Origin: CAZEQK01 sp964514395
GTDB lineage: Bacteria > Bacillota > Bacilli > Tepidibacillales > Tepidibacillaceae
NCBI GenBank assembly: GCA_964514395.1
Contig: CAZEQK010000004.1
Span: forward strand, 62,001-126,000
Direction of reading: 5' to 3'
Length of the DNA stretch: 64,000 nucleotides
The notes under the pieces are model-generated. The model was not told the DNA's origin. It worked only from the letters and a program-made list of their open reading frames with translations, and did not search any database. Position 1 is the first letter of the stretch; every line of letters starts with the position of its first letter. The translations under genes were made by a program, and so were the position numbers. This document shows, piece by piece, positions 43,585 to 52,468 of the stretch.

Positions 43585-43620
43585 CCCTTTTTTCCGTTAG
43601 GATAAAAGGGTTTTTATTTT
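43585..43620 (+). terminator. Terminator of cobalamin riboswitch 2
   Basis: CCCTTTT/AAAAGGG stem (43585-43591 with 43604-43610) with an inner TCC-GTTA-GGA helix, then TTTTTATTTT. It is 140 bases before btuF. Confidence 0.75.
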
Positions 43621-43759
43621 CAAAAATCATCGCCATTTGCTTTTGTTTATTTTATTTCCTCGACATGATTTCATAGGTAGATCGAAAAGTTATCATAACG
43701 ATGGATTCATTAACTTTTTGAATAGTTACCAGAAATACAAAGAAAAGGGAGAGTTAAAC

Positions 43760-44734
43760 ATGTTGAAGAAAAGCTTAATTTTATTAACGGTAGTTTTACT
43801 AGTTTCAGGTATATTTACAGGTTGCTCAGCTTCAGTACAAAAATCCACAACAGAGGTAAAAGAACAGGGAGTAAAGGATCAATCAACAACAGCATCAATT
43901 GCAACAACCTATCCTTTAACGATTAAAGATGATACTGGAGCAGAAGTTAATATTCAATCAGAACCAAAAAGAATTATATCCCTTATACCAAGCAATACCG
44001 AAATACTTTTTGCACTTGGTTTAACAGGTAAAGTAGTAGCTGTAACGAAATACGCTAACTATCCTAAAGATGTACAAGATAAGGTTGAATATGTTTTTCA
44101 AGACGGTTTGAATCCAAATATGGAACAAATTTTAAACTTACAGCCTGACTTAATTATTTTAGGATCTCTTAATAAAGATTTGACTAATAAGGTTCGAGAA
44201 TTAAAAATACCAATTGTTACTTATAGTCCACAAAGTATAGATGCAGTTTATCAAACAATTAATAGCTTAGGGGTTTTAACGAATACTCAAGAAAATGCAA
44301 AACAGATCGTTAAGGAGATGAAAAATAAGGAAAAGAAAATTTCAGATCAAATATCTAAGCTAAAGCCCGAAGATAAAATTCGAGTATGGACTGAGGTATC
44401 ACCAGATTTATGGACACCAGGTAAAGGAACTTTTCTGGATGAGGTCATTACCAAAGCAGGTGGAATTAACATCGTAAATGATCAAGGTTGGAAGCAGTAC
44501 AATGAAGAAAAAGTAATAGCTGCTAATCCGCAAGTAATTCTTACAACATACAGTTATTATGTACCTAATCCAGCTGAGAAAATTCTTGCTCGTGAAGGCT
44601 GGCAGAATGTAGATGCTATTATAAATAAGCGTGTAATAGATCTTAATAGTGATCTTGTGACTCGTCCTGGTCCACGTATTATCGATGGTATGGAAGAAAT
44701 TGCAAAAGCTTTATATCCAAATTTAATGAAGTAG
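43760..44734 (+). CDS. btuF: Cobalamin ABC transporter substrate-binding lipoprotein
   Basis: A 324-residue lipoprotein (signal with lipobox 'FTGC') of the helical-backbone class III binding proteins. 'YPLTIKDDTGAEVNIQSEPKRIISLIPSNTEILFALGL' and 'PDLIILG', 'VWTEVSPDLWTPGKGTFLDEVITKAGG' and 'RPGPRIIDGMEEIAKALYP' fit BtuF-like proteins. Specificity for B12 is inferred mainly from the riboswitch in front and the cob genes upstream. The start at ATG 43760 follows AGGGAGA; the open frame upstream to 43637 is not translated in my view. It is 9 bases from btuC. Confidence 0.9.
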   Translation: MLKKSLILLTVVLLVSGIFTGCSASVQKSTTEVKEQGVKDQSTTASIATTYPLTIKDDTGAEVNIQSEPKRIISLIPSNTEILFALGLTGKVVAVTKYANYPKDVQDKVEYVFQDGLNPNMEQILNLQPDLIILGSLNKDLTNKVRELKIPIVTYSPQSIDAVYQTINSLGVLTNTQENAKQIVKEMKNKEKKISDQISKLKPEDKIRVWTEVSPDLWTPGKGTFLDEVITKAGGINIVNDQGWKQYNEEKVIAANPQVILTTYSYYVPNPAEKILAREGWQNVDAIINKRVIDLNSDLVTRPGPRIIDGMEEIAKALYPNLMK

Positions 44735-44743
44735 GTTGTTCTA

Positions 44744-45775
44744 ATGATTAAAAAGAGAAAAACAATAATACTATTAGGAGGACTTTTCCTCCCACTCTTT
44801 TTTTCAATCATATTTAGTATTATGGTTGGAGCGGTATATTTACCTTTTGAATTGGTAACTAAGATTTTATTATATCGGATTCCCATTTTTCATTTTAATC
44901 ATACTTGGACGACTGGGCAAGAGTCGATTATTTGGAATTTACGTATGCCAAGGATTTTTTTAGCTATTATTGTAGGAGCGGTACTATCGATTTCTGGTGT
45001 AGCTTTTCAAGGAGTATTGCGTAATCCTTTAGCTGATCCATATATTCTTGGTATTTCTTCTGGAGCAGCTTTAGGGGCTACAATGACCTTTCTTTTTGTT
45101 CCTGTAAAATGGATGTTTGGCTATTTCACACTTCCTTTATTCGCCTTTCTTGGGGGGATTTTTGCTCTTGGCTTTGTTATTTTTTTAAATGGTAAAGTGA
45201 GTGAAAATAATACCATTATTCTTACAGGGGTTATTGCTCAATCATTATTTGGTGCAATTCTTTCTTTTTTAATATCCATTTCTAACCAGAAAATGCAAAT
45301 GATTATTTTCTGGATGATGGGAAGCTTGGCTAATCATGATTGGATTGATGTGTTTATTCTTCTTCCATACTTAGCTATTGGAGGTATTTATTTATTGTTT
45401 CAGTATCGTGACCTTAATTTATTATCTTTAGGGGAATCTTCAGCTACACATTTAGGGATGGATGTAGAAAAGAAGAAAATGCAAATTCTTATTATGGCTT
45501 CACTATTAGCTGCATCAGTTGTATCTATAGTTGGGATAATTGGCTTTGTTGGATTAATTGTTCCTCATATGATTCGAATAGTAACAGGGCCTGATCATCG
45601 TATCTTATTACCTGTATCAATATTAGCAGGAGGGATATTCCTTCTTTGGGCAGATACATTGGCGCGAACAATGGTACCTTCAAGGGAAGTTCCTATAGGA
45701 GTGATTACAGCTTTTGTCGGTGCACCGTTTTTTGCATATTTACTAAGAAAAGCATTAAGGAGGGGAGAAGGTTGA
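44744..45775 (+). CDS. btuC: Cobalamin ABC transporter permease
   Basis: A 343-residue FecCD-family permease with about ten helices. 'WNLRMPRIFLAIIVGAVLSISGVAFQGVLRNPLADPYILGISSGAALGA', 'FWMMGSLANHDW', 'GIIGFVGLIVPHMIRIVTGPDHR' and 'REVPIGVITAFVGAPFFAYLLRK' are the usual segments. It forms a homodimeric channel with BtuD. The next gene starts two bases after the stop codon. Confidence 0.93.
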   Translation: MIKKRKTIILLGGLFLPLFFSIIFSIMVGAVYLPFELVTKILLYRIPIFHFNHTWTTGQESIIWNLRMPRIFLAIIVGAVLSISGVAFQGVLRNPLADPYILGISSGAALGATMTFLFVPVKWMFGYFTLPLFAFLGGIFALGFVIFLNGKVSENNTIILTGVIAQSLFGAILSFLISISNQKMQMIIFWMMGSLANHDWIDVFILLPYLAIGGIYLLFQYRDLNLLSLGESSATHLGMDVEKKKMQILIMASLLAASVVSIVGIIGFVGLIVPHMIRIVTGPDHRILLPVSILAGGIFLLWADTLARTMVPSREVPIGVITAFVGAPFFAYLLRKALRRGEG

Positions 45776-45777
45776 AT

Positions 45778-46545
45778 ATGATAGAGGCTCGTCATATTTC
45801 TCACTCATTTGGTAAAAAGCTAGTGTTATCTGATGTAACCTTTGATATTAAAAAAGGAGAAATATTTGGTATTATTGGACCAAATGGTAGTGGAAAAACA
45901 ACACTTCTCCGTGCTATTAGTGGGTTATTTCCTATTCATGATGGTGAAATTTTGTTTCAAAATAAATCTATAAAACAATATAAACGTAAAGAACTTGCAA
46001 AATATATAGCTGTTTTGGCTCAAGAGGGAATCCCTCATACAGCATTTACGGTTGAGGAAGTGGTTGCGATGGGACGCTATCCATGGTTAAATCTCTTTTC
46101 TGATTTGAAGGAAAAGGATATATCTTTAATCAAAGAAGCGTTACAAGCATTAGATTTATGGGAAAAGCGCAATCAATCTGTAAACACATTATCTGGGGGA
46201 GAAAGGCAATTAGTTTCACTTGCTCAGTCAATGGTACAAGAACCTAGACTCCTTTTTCTTGATGAACCAACAACCTATTTAGATATCGGTCATCAAGTGG
46301 CAGTGATGCAACAGATACGAAGATGGTATATAGAAAAAGAATTAACCGTGGTAACAGTATTACATGATATTAATCTTGCAGCACAATATTGTGATCGATT
46401 GCTGCTGTTAAATCAAGGAACGATTCAAACGATTGGTAGTGTTCCAGAAGTACTAAAAGAAAAGACATTGGAAAGTGTATATAAAACAAAACCTATAATG
46501 ATTGAACATCCTATTTATAAGGTTCCTCAAATTTTGTTGCATTGA
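45778..46545 (+). CDS. btuD: Cobalamin ABC transporter ATP-binding protein
   Basis: A 255-residue ATPase with Walker A 'GPNGSGKTTLL', Q-loop 'VLAQEG', signature 'LSGGERQLVSLAQ', Walker B 'LLFLDEPTTYLDIG' and H-loop 'VLHDINLAAQYCD'. The MalK-like tail is absent, as expected for metal/B12 importers. ATG 45778 is ten bases after AGGAGGGGAG; a TTG at 45772 overlaps btuC and is less well placed. Last gene of the unit; ends in a perfect hairpin. Confidence 0.93.
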   Translation: MIEARHISHSFGKKLVLSDVTFDIKKGEIFGIIGPNGSGKTTLLRAISGLFPIHDGEILFQNKSIKQYKRKELAKYIAVLAQEGIPHTAFTVEEVVAMGRYPWLNLFSDLKEKDISLIKEALQALDLWEKRNQSVNTLSGGERQLVSLAQSMVQEPRLLFLDEPTTYLDIGHQVAVMQQIRRWYIEKELTVVTVLHDINLAAQYCDRLLLLNQGTIQTIGSVPEVLKEKTLESVYKTKPIMIEHPIYKVPQILLH

Positions 46546-46562
46546 TTTAATCATGATAAGGA

Positions 46563-46586
46563 AAGGAGTAGCTTGAGCTACTCCTT
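46563..46586. terminator. Bidirectional terminator between btuD and the phosphatase gene
   Basis: Perfect 10-bp stem with TTGA loop (46563-46572, 46577-46586), CTTTGTTTC tail. The stop codon of the convergent gene (46578-46580) lies inside the right arm. Confidence 0.75.
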
Positions 46587-48197
46587 CTTTGTTTCATTTT
46601 TTAACAAATGTAAAATAAATAGTTTTATATCTTCCATACGTAAATGCTTTGGAGTCTCCTCGGTGCCTGTAATAATAAGTGGAACTAATGAATCTGAATC
46701 ATCAAGGGAACCGTGAGCACTACCGTTATAATGAATAGGGGAGTTTCCTGCTGAAAATTCATATCCTTTTTTTGCTGTTACAATTAAAAAAGTGCCCTTG
46801 TGGGAGTGTAATGCAGCAGCTATTCTATCTAAAGCATTTGGATAGGTACCATATGTTATTGTTTTTTTTATTTTGTCATTTATTTGAATATCTAACACAT
46901 TGATATCCCCTTTTAATTGCCAATGGTTATCATAAATGTCCGTATAGTCTTCTCCAAATTTATATTGAAACTCCTCATTCCCATCACCTTTTAAAACGTT
47001 AATCCAATCCCTATTCTGCCAAGCAATGATATCAATTTTTTTATTGTTTATTAATTTATTTGCAATATCTTGTAAGGGAACATTGTTACTTAGTGAATAT
47101 ATATAAGCCATTCGTTCATTTACAGCAATCACAATATCAGCATTTTTAGTAATTTTATTAGTTGACGAAATATTATATTCTTTTAATAACTCCTGTAATG
47201 CTATTATTGGTTTTTTTCTAAAAGGCTCTACCTTTGTCTGCCCACTATCTCCTATAATGATAAAGATATTTTTTTCTAGCGCTTTTTCCCATGTCCCATT
47301 AGAATCCAATATTTTTTTAAGCTGTTTATCTAGTTGTTTAAGATTAATAACCGGACCTTTTTTATGTACGATTTGATCCATATCGGGTAAGTATATATAG
47401 AGAAAATCTGGTAATTGCTGTTTTCTAATTAAGTACATGGCAGTTTGTATAGCAAAGTCATTATTAAAACCATATTTTTTTGTTATATCATCCGTAAAAT
47501 TTTGTTTTTTTTCAAGGGGATTTGAAAGAGCACCATAGCTAAAAAAACTGGGTCCAAGAACCTCTATTTGATTAGGAAGTGATGAAGGACCAGAAATCCA
47601 TGCTGGAATAGTTAAAATATGTGGTGTTTTCCCACGGTAAATCAATCCATTGATTGAGCCAGATGTTACATTTAATTTCTCTAGCTCATCAAATAAGGTT
47701 GGTATATTTGGGTTTAGATGTTTTTGATTTAGGTTTATTACAGAATCTTTAAGTGCTTGATTTATTCCATTCTTAACCGTTTCCATCATTCCAGAACCAT
47801 AATTTATGATTCTATTTTCTTCCTGTAAGTACCAAACTAACCCTGGCACATGATGAAGGCCTGGGCTTGTCCCTGTTAAAAGAGTGCTGTCTATCGTAAC
47901 AGACATAGTAGGAAATGTTGTTATTAGATTTTTGTAATATTGACCGTTTTCAATCAAAAATTGAATAGTAGGTAATTCCTTTTTCTTAATACCTATATCA
48001 ATATTCTTGCTCATTATTGAGTCCACTACAAGAAGAATAATCTTTTTGTGCTGATTATTTTCAGATAATGCCTTTATTCTATACAAATCTTGTTCGTTTT
48101 GTTTAGGGGTCATCCCTTTCATGCTAATGATAAGTATAGCAAAAAGAAAAATAACAATAAGAACCCATCGCCATAATTTAACCCATACATTAACCAT
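46578..48197 (-). CDS. Membrane-anchored alkaline phosphatase superfamily protein
   Basis: A 539-residue protein with one N-terminal helix (about 8-26) and a large outside domain of the type I phosphodiesterase/nucleotide pyrophosphatase group. 'KKIILLVVDSIM' gives the first metal Asp, the nucleophile is the Thr of 'TTFPTMSVTIDSTLLTGTSPGLHHVPGL', then 'IYLPDMDQIVHKKGP', 'IIGDSGQ' and 'HYNGSAHGSLDDSDSLVPLIITG' supply the other metal ligands. In related proteins the substrates are nucleotides, phospholipids or phosphonates; none is indicated here. GAGGTAG precedes the ATG. It is not linked to the cobalamin genes by direction. Confidence 0.85.
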   Translation of the reverse strand: MVNVWVKLWRWVLIVIFLFAILIISMKGMTPKQNEQDLYRIKALSENNQHKKIILLVVDSIMSKNIDIGIKKKELPTIQFLIENGQYYKNLITTFPTMSVTIDSTLLTGTSPGLHHVPGLVWYLQEENRIINYGSGMMETVKNGINQALKDSVINLNQKHLNPNIPTLFDELEKLNVTSGSINGLIYRGKTPHILTIPAWISGPSSLPNQIEVLGPSFFSYGALSNPLEKKQNFTDDITKKYGFNNDFAIQTAMYLIRKQQLPDFLYIYLPDMDQIVHKKGPVINLKQLDKQLKKILDSNGTWEKALEKNIFIIIGDSGQTKVEPFRKKPIIALQELLKEYNISSTNKITKNADIVIAVNERMAYIYSLSNNVPLQDIANKLINNKKIDIIAWQNRDWINVLKGDGNEEFQYKFGEDYTDIYDNHWQLKGDINVLDIQINDKIKKTITYGTYPNALDRIAAALHSHKGTFLIVTAKKGYEFSAGNSPIHYNGSAHGSLDDSDSLVPLIITGTEETPKHLRMEDIKLFILHLLKNETKKE

Positions 48198-48459
48198 CTA
48201 ACTACCTCTTTTTTTTATGTTTTAAGGTTATTCTTCCTTAAATGGTTTGTATTATTACAGATAAGTTGAGTTCTGTTTCAATCCTTAAAAATTACCACGA
48301 TATAATTTTGTTCCCGCCACAAAGTTTTCAATCCATTCATTATTTTCTTCATCGTTACATAGAAAACCATAAAAACTCAAGTTCTAAACTTCTTACATAA
48401 ATATCAGTACTTTTTTGATACAATAATGATAAAGCTTAATAATGTAAGGAGTGATAAAC

Positions 48460-48762
48460 ATGGCAATTGTAGAAGTGACTATAACACCATTAGGTACAAA
48501 AACCCCTAGTGTAAGCTATTATGTTGCAGAGGTACATAAGGTTTTAGAGGAAGCAAATTTATCCCATCAGCTGACACCAATGGGGACTATTATTGAAGGA
48601 GAATTGAAGGATATATTAGATGTGATTCAAACAATGCATGAGGTTCCTTTCCAAAAAGGAGCACAGAGAGTGTCTACTTCAATTAAGATTGATGATAGGC
48701 GCGATAAAATAGCCTCAATGGATCAAAAACTGAAATCTGTGCAAGAGAAGCTAACGAAATAG
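48460..48762 (+). CDS. yqgV: Thiamine-binding protein family (MTH1187/YqgV)
   Basis: A 100-residue ferredoxin-like fold protein: 'MAIVEVTITPLGTKTPSVSYYVAEVHKVLEEANLSHQLTPMGTIIEGELKDILDVIQTMHEVPFQKGAQRVSTSIKIDDRRD' matches the family along its length. Members bind thiamine and form tetramers; the biological role is unclear. In B. subtilis yqgV lies close to gluP (yqgP), whereas here they are 21 kb apart. ATG 48460 is seven bases after AAGGAG, with GTG 48451 inside the site. Confidence 0.88.
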   Translation: MAIVEVTITPLGTKTPSVSYYVAEVHKVLEEANLSHQLTPMGTIIEGELKDILDVIQTMHEVPFQKGAQRVSTSIKIDDRRDKIASMDQKLKSVQEKLTK

Positions 48763-48776
48763 AATAAAGCATACAT

Positions 48777-48807
48777 AAAATATCATGCGCTTAGAGCATG
48801 ATATTTT
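48777..48807 (+). terminator. Terminator after yqgV
   Basis: Perfect 12-bp stem (48777-48788 with 48796-48807), 7-base loop, T-rich right arm. Confidence 0.85.
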
Positions 48808-48837
48808 ATTCCTTAACAGGAGGAAATCTTTTCATCC

Positions 48838-48955
48838 GATAGCTAACCGTCGTTAATACTCCCACTTAGTCGTGAAGCCAAGCGGTGTTGAGCTTCTGGA
48901 TTAGTTCAACTAACATTCTAGTCAAAAACTCCATTTTGAATGAAGTTTCATATAA
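48838..48955 (+). repeat. Dispersed structured repeat, family 1, copy B
   Basis: Longest copy of the family: GATAGCTAACCGTCGTTAA, a central part including CACTTAGTCGTGAAGC and AAGCGGTGTTGAGC, the invariant AGTTCAACTAACATTC, then TTGAATGAAGTTTCATA. Terminal hairpin CATTC/GAATG is present. Located between yqgV and the yqeG promoter. Confidence 0.75.
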
Positions 48956-48966
48956 TTTTTTGTTTT

Positions 48967-48996
48967 TTGCAGTGATGGTAATAAATATGGTATAGT
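48967..48996 (+). promoter_or_regulatory. Promoter of the yqeG operon
   Basis: TTGCAG (48967-48972), 18-base spacer, TATAGT (48991-48996) preceded by TGG, an extended -10. It lies directly after a family 1 repeat. Confidence 0.65.
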
Positions 48997-49046
48997 AAGT
49001 GCCGACACAGTTTATTTAAATTAAAATGAGTAAGGAGTCATGTTTT

Positions 49047-49568
49047 GTGTTCCTAAAGAATTTTGCTCCAAATTTACATGTAAAATCTATTTATAATATA
49101 GATTTACAAGCACTAAAGGACGTTGGAATTACTACAGTAATCACAGATTTAGATAATACGCTGGTTGAGGCAGATTCACCAGAATATACACCAAAACTAA
49201 TAAAGTGGTTAGACGATCTTCAAGAGATTGGATTTAAAGTGATTATTGTATCGAACAATAATAAAACAAGAGTTTCTGAATTTGCTGAGCCATTGACAGT
49301 TCCCTATATTCATCAAGCTAAAAAGCCGATTAAGACTGCTTTTAAAAAAGCATTAAAGATTTTAAATTCTTCTGTAAAGGAGACAGTGGTTATCGGTGAT
49401 CAAATCCTAACAGATGTATTAGGTGGAAATAGAATGGGTCTGTATACGATACTCGTTGTTCCAATATCAGAAAAAGAGCAAATTGCAACTAAAATAAATA
49501 GAGCGATTGAGAATAAAATACTAGCTTGGTTAAAAAAACGGGGATTGATGACATGGGAGGACAAATAG
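49047..49568 (+). CDS. yqeG: YqeG family HAD-IIIA phosphatase
   Basis: A 173-residue HAD-superfamily protein. The DxD nucleophile motif is in 'ITDLDNTLVEAD', 'VIIVSNNNKTRVSEFAEPL' gives motif II and 'AKKPIKTAFKKAL', 'VVIGDQILTDVLGGNRMGL' motifs III/IV. Its substrate is not established. The first gene of the conserved yqe cluster. I choose GTG 49047, nine bases after AAGGAGT, because it yields 'MFLKNFAPNLHVKSI' like the B. subtilis protein (172 residues); the ATG at 49026 precedes that ribosome site. Confidence 0.92.
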   Translation: MFLKNFAPNLHVKSIYNIDLQALKDVGITTVITDLDNTLVEADSPEYTPKLIKWLDDLQEIGFKVIIVSNNNKTRVSEFAEPLTVPYIHQAKKPIKTAFKKALKILNSSVKETVVIGDQILTDVLGGNRMGLYTILVVPISEKEQIATKINRAIENKILAWLKKRGLMTWEDK

Positions 49569-50678
49569 ATGGCAGAAATGAAATATTGTGAAGGGTGTGG
49601 CGCAACAATTCAACATGAAGATCCTAAAAAAGCAGGTTATATTCCTTCTTCTGCATCTTCAAGAAATCGTTTTATTTGTCAAAGATGCTTTCGTATTAAA
49701 CATTATAATGAAGTTCAACCCGTTCAAATGAATGAGGATGATTTTTTACAAATACTGAATGGAATCGCTACTACTGAAAGCTTAGTCGTTCAAATTGTTG
49801 ATCTATTTGATATAGATGGAACATTAATTTCAGGATTACCAAGATTTATTGGGAAAAATCCATTTATTATGCTCGCCAATAAAATTGATTTATTTCCAAA
49901 ATCGATTAACCCCAACAAATTAATGAATTGGCTATCGGCTTATTTTAAGAATCATGGACTCCACCCAGAAAAAATCTTTTTAATTAGTGCTGAAAAAAAT
50001 ATAGGGTTAGAAGAAGTTGCTCATTACATAGAAAATAGGAGAAATAATAGAAATGTTCATGTGGTTGGCGCAACGAATGTTGGCAAATCTTCTTTTATTA
50101 ATCGATTAATCAGTTTTCTAAATAGGGATAGTAATATTAACCTAACGACATCAAACTATCCTGGTACTACACTAAATACTGTGTATATTCCTTTATCTGA
50201 CGGAAACTATATCATTGATACTCCGGGTGTCGTTCATAAGAATCGATATAGTGAATGGGTTATTCCTGATACCTTGAAGATCATATCACCAAAAAAACAA
50301 ATCAAACCAAAGGTTTATCAATTATATGAAGAACAAACACTATTTATTGGTGGACTTGCTCGTATTGATCAAATAAAGGAAGCAAATTGTTCTTTTGTCT
50401 GTTATTTATCTAATGCAATCAATATACATCGTACAAAACTGGAAAAGGCAGAGGAAATCTATGAAAAGCACTTGGGAGAGCTGTTAAGTCCACCTACATA
50501 CGAAGAATTAAATATACTACCTCCATTTACAAAGCATAGCTTTAAAATATCTAAAGGTAGTAAGAAGGATATCGTCATATCAGGCTTAGGCTGGATTTCG
50601 GTTGAAGGGGATACAACAAATATTGATATATATGCTCCAAAAGGAATTGGAGTATCTCTAAGGGATGCTTTAATTTAA
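49569..50678 (+). CDS. yqeH: Circularly permuted ribosome-assembly GTPase YqeH
   Basis: A 369-residue GTPase needed for 30S subunit biogenesis in B. subtilis. An N-terminal zinc finger (C7xxC10...C37xxC40) precedes a G domain with permuted motif order: 'LANKIDLFPKS' (G4) and 'ISAEKNIGLEEV' (G5) come before the P-loop 'VVGATNVGKSSFINRL' and 'YPGTTLNTV', 'IIDTPGV' (G3). A C-terminal beta-rich region binds RNA. ATG follows yqeG without a gap, with GGAGGA upstream. Confidence 0.96.
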   Translation: MAEMKYCEGCGATIQHEDPKKAGYIPSSASSRNRFICQRCFRIKHYNEVQPVQMNEDDFLQILNGIATTESLVVQIVDLFDIDGTLISGLPRFIGKNPFIMLANKIDLFPKSINPNKLMNWLSAYFKNHGLHPEKIFLISAEKNIGLEEVAHYIENRRNNRNVHVVGATNVGKSSFINRLISFLNRDSNINLTTSNYPGTTLNTVYIPLSDGNYIIDTPGVVHKNRYSEWVIPDTLKIISPKKQIKPKVYQLYEEQTLFIGGLARIDQIKEANCSFVCYLSNAINIHRTKLEKAEEIYEKHLGELLSPPTYEELNILPPFTKHSFKISKGSKKDIVISGLGWISVEGDTTNIDIYAPKGIGVSLRDALI

Positions 50679-50701
50679 GGTCAATTATTGGGGGAGAAAG
50701 A

Positions 50702-51550
50702 ATGATAGATAGTCATACAAAATTATTCGGTATAATTGGGAATCCAGTAGCCCATTCTAAATCACCGCTTATGCACAATGGTTTATTTGAGCATTATGGA
50801 TTGAACAATCGTTACTTGGCTTTTGATGTTGATTCAAGCCAACTAAGAGAAACTGTAATAGGGATTAGGGCATTTAAGATTAAAGGAATGAATGTGACTA
50901 TCCCCCACAAGGTAAAGATTATGGAATATTTAGATGATATTTCTCAAGAGGCAAGAGAGATTGGTGCAGTAAACACAATTGTTAATGATAATGGTAAATT
51001 AATAGGTTATAATACGGATGGTGATGGATATGTTCGATCACTTATCGAAGAAACTAATATAAAATTACCTGGGAAAAGGGTTTTAATAATCGGCGCTGGT
51101 GGTGCAGCTAGAGCCATCAGTTATGCATTAGCAAAGAATAACATTCAAGCCTTCATCATTGCAAATCGTAATATGAAAAATGCAATGGAGATGGTTGAAA
51201 GATTGGGAAAGGATAGCATTGTAACAGCTATTCATCTTGATGATATGAAAGCTTATTTAAAGGATGCTGATGTGATTATTAATACCACTTCAATAGGTAT
51301 GTCACCTGATATTGATCAATCACCTATTGATGCTGAGTTCATACAATCAAAGCATGTCGTAAGTGACATTATTTACAATCCATTAAAAACTAAATTATTA
51401 AAGGATGCCGCTTCAAAGGGAGCAGCTATTCATTCGGGGTTAGGAATGTTTATTTATCAAGGAGCCATTGCATTTGAGAAATGGACGGGAATAGCTCCAA
51501 ATGTTAAATTAATGAAAGAGATTGTTCTACATTCCTTAGAAAATAAGTAG
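50702..51550 (+). CDS. aroE: Shikimate dehydrogenase
   Basis: A 282-residue NADPH enzyme reducing 3-dehydroshikimate in aromatic amino acid synthesis. 'GIIGNPVAHSKSPLMHN' binds shikimate, 'MNVTIPHKVKIMEYLD' holds the catalytic Lys, 'AVNTIVNDNGKLIGYNTDGDGY' follows, and 'VLIIGAGGAARAISYALAK' with 'ANRNMKNA' is the NADP site. GGGGGAG precedes the ATG. Operon position matches B. subtilis. Confidence 0.97.
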   Translation: MIDSHTKLFGIIGNPVAHSKSPLMHNGLFEHYGLNNRYLAFDVDSSQLRETVIGIRAFKIKGMNVTIPHKVKIMEYLDDISQEAREIGAVNTIVNDNGKLIGYNTDGDGYVRSLIEETNIKLPGKRVLIIGAGGAARAISYALAKNNIQAFIIANRNMKNAMEMVERLGKDSIVTAIHLDDMKAYLKDADVIINTTSIGMSPDIDQSPIDAEFIQSKHVVSDIIYNPLKTKLLKDAASKGAAIHSGLGMFIYQGAIAFEKWTGIAPNVKLMKEIVLHSLENK

Positions 51551-51576
51551 AACGCTAAAAAGGGAAGGAAGAGATT

Positions 51577-51870
51577 ATGTTAACAGGAAAACAAAAAAGA
51601 TATTTACGTTCTCTAGCGCACCATCTGGATCCAATCTTTCAGGTAGGCAAGATTGGAGTTAATGAAAATATGATAACACAATTAAATGAAGCCCTAGAAG
51701 TACGAGAATTAATCAAAATCTCAGTTTTGAAGAATAGCGTTGATGATACGGATGAAGCAGCATCAGCAATAATAGCTGGAACAAAGGCTGAACTTGTCCA
51801 AATCATCGGACACACGATTGTATTATATAAGGAATCAAAAGAAAATAAAGAAATTACTTTACCGAGGTAA
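51577..51870 (+). CDS. yhbY: YhbY family RNA-binding protein (CRM domain)
   Basis: A 97-residue protein of the CRM domain, associated with pre-50S ribosomes. 'LTGKQKRYLRSLAHHLDPIFQVGKIGVNENMITQLNEALEVRELIKISVL' carries the conserved GxxG-like 'GKIG' loop and 'RELIK' strand. Named yqeI in B. subtilis. GGAAGG precedes the start. Confidence 0.95.
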   Translation: MLTGKQKRYLRSLAHHLDPIFQVGKIGVNENMITQLNEALEVRELIKISVLKNSVDDTDEAASAIIAGTKAELVQIIGHTIVLYKESKENKEITLPR

Positions 51871-51874
51871 TGGT

Positions 51875-52468
51875 ATGAAAAAGGTAGGGATTTTTGGAGG
51901 GACATTTGATCCTATTCATATTGGACATATGATAGCTGCTGATCAAGCTTTATTTTATGCAGATTTAGATGAAATCTGGTTTATGCCAGCGCAGATTCCT
52001 CCTCATAAAAGAAATAGTAATATTACCCATGCTATTCATCGATTAGAGATGTTAAAAAGGGTTGTAAAATTAGATAATAGATATAAATTATGTACGATTG
52101 AATTGGAACGTTCAGGACCCTCATATACGTTAGATACAATGAAGGAGCTACAAAAAAAATTTCACGAATATAGTTTTTCTTTTATCATCGGAGGGGATAT
52201 GATTGAATATCTGCCAAAATGGTACGGGATTGAGGAATTGGTTCAATTAGTTCAGTTTATAGGTCTCAAACGACCGGGCTTTCATCATTTTCCGAAAAAT
52301 GATGAGGGGGAATTGGTGTATAAGTTTGTAAAAATGATCCCTATGCCCCAATTAGAAGTATCTTCTTCCCTTATCCGTGAATGGATAAAGAATGGACGTT
52401 CAATACGCTATATTGTAGACGATAGCGTTGAAGAATATATTAAGGAGCAGCGCCTTTATGAAATTTGA
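51875..52468 (+). CDS. nadD: Nicotinate-nucleotide adenylyltransferase
   Basis: A 197-residue enzyme making deamido-NAD from nicotinate mononucleotide and ATP. 'KVGIFGGTFDPIHIGHMIAAD' contains the HxGH nucleotidyltransferase motif, 'FMPAQIPPHKRN' and 'FIIGGDMIEYLPKW' are NadD-specific, and 'EVSSSLIREWIKNG' is the C-terminal ISSTxIR-like motif. The ATG lies four bases after the yhbY stop, with GAGGTAATGG upstream. It overlaps yqeK by 11 bases. Confidence 0.96.
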   Translation: MKKVGIFGGTFDPIHIGHMIAADQALFYADLDEIWFMPAQIPPHKRNSNITHAIHRLEMLKRVVKLDNRYKLCTIELERSGPSYTLDTMKELQKKFHEYSFSFIIGGDMIEYLPKWYGIEELVQLVQFIGLKRPGFHHFPKNDEGELVYKFVKMIPMPQLEVSSSLIREWIKNGRSIRYIVDDSVEEYIKEQRLYEI

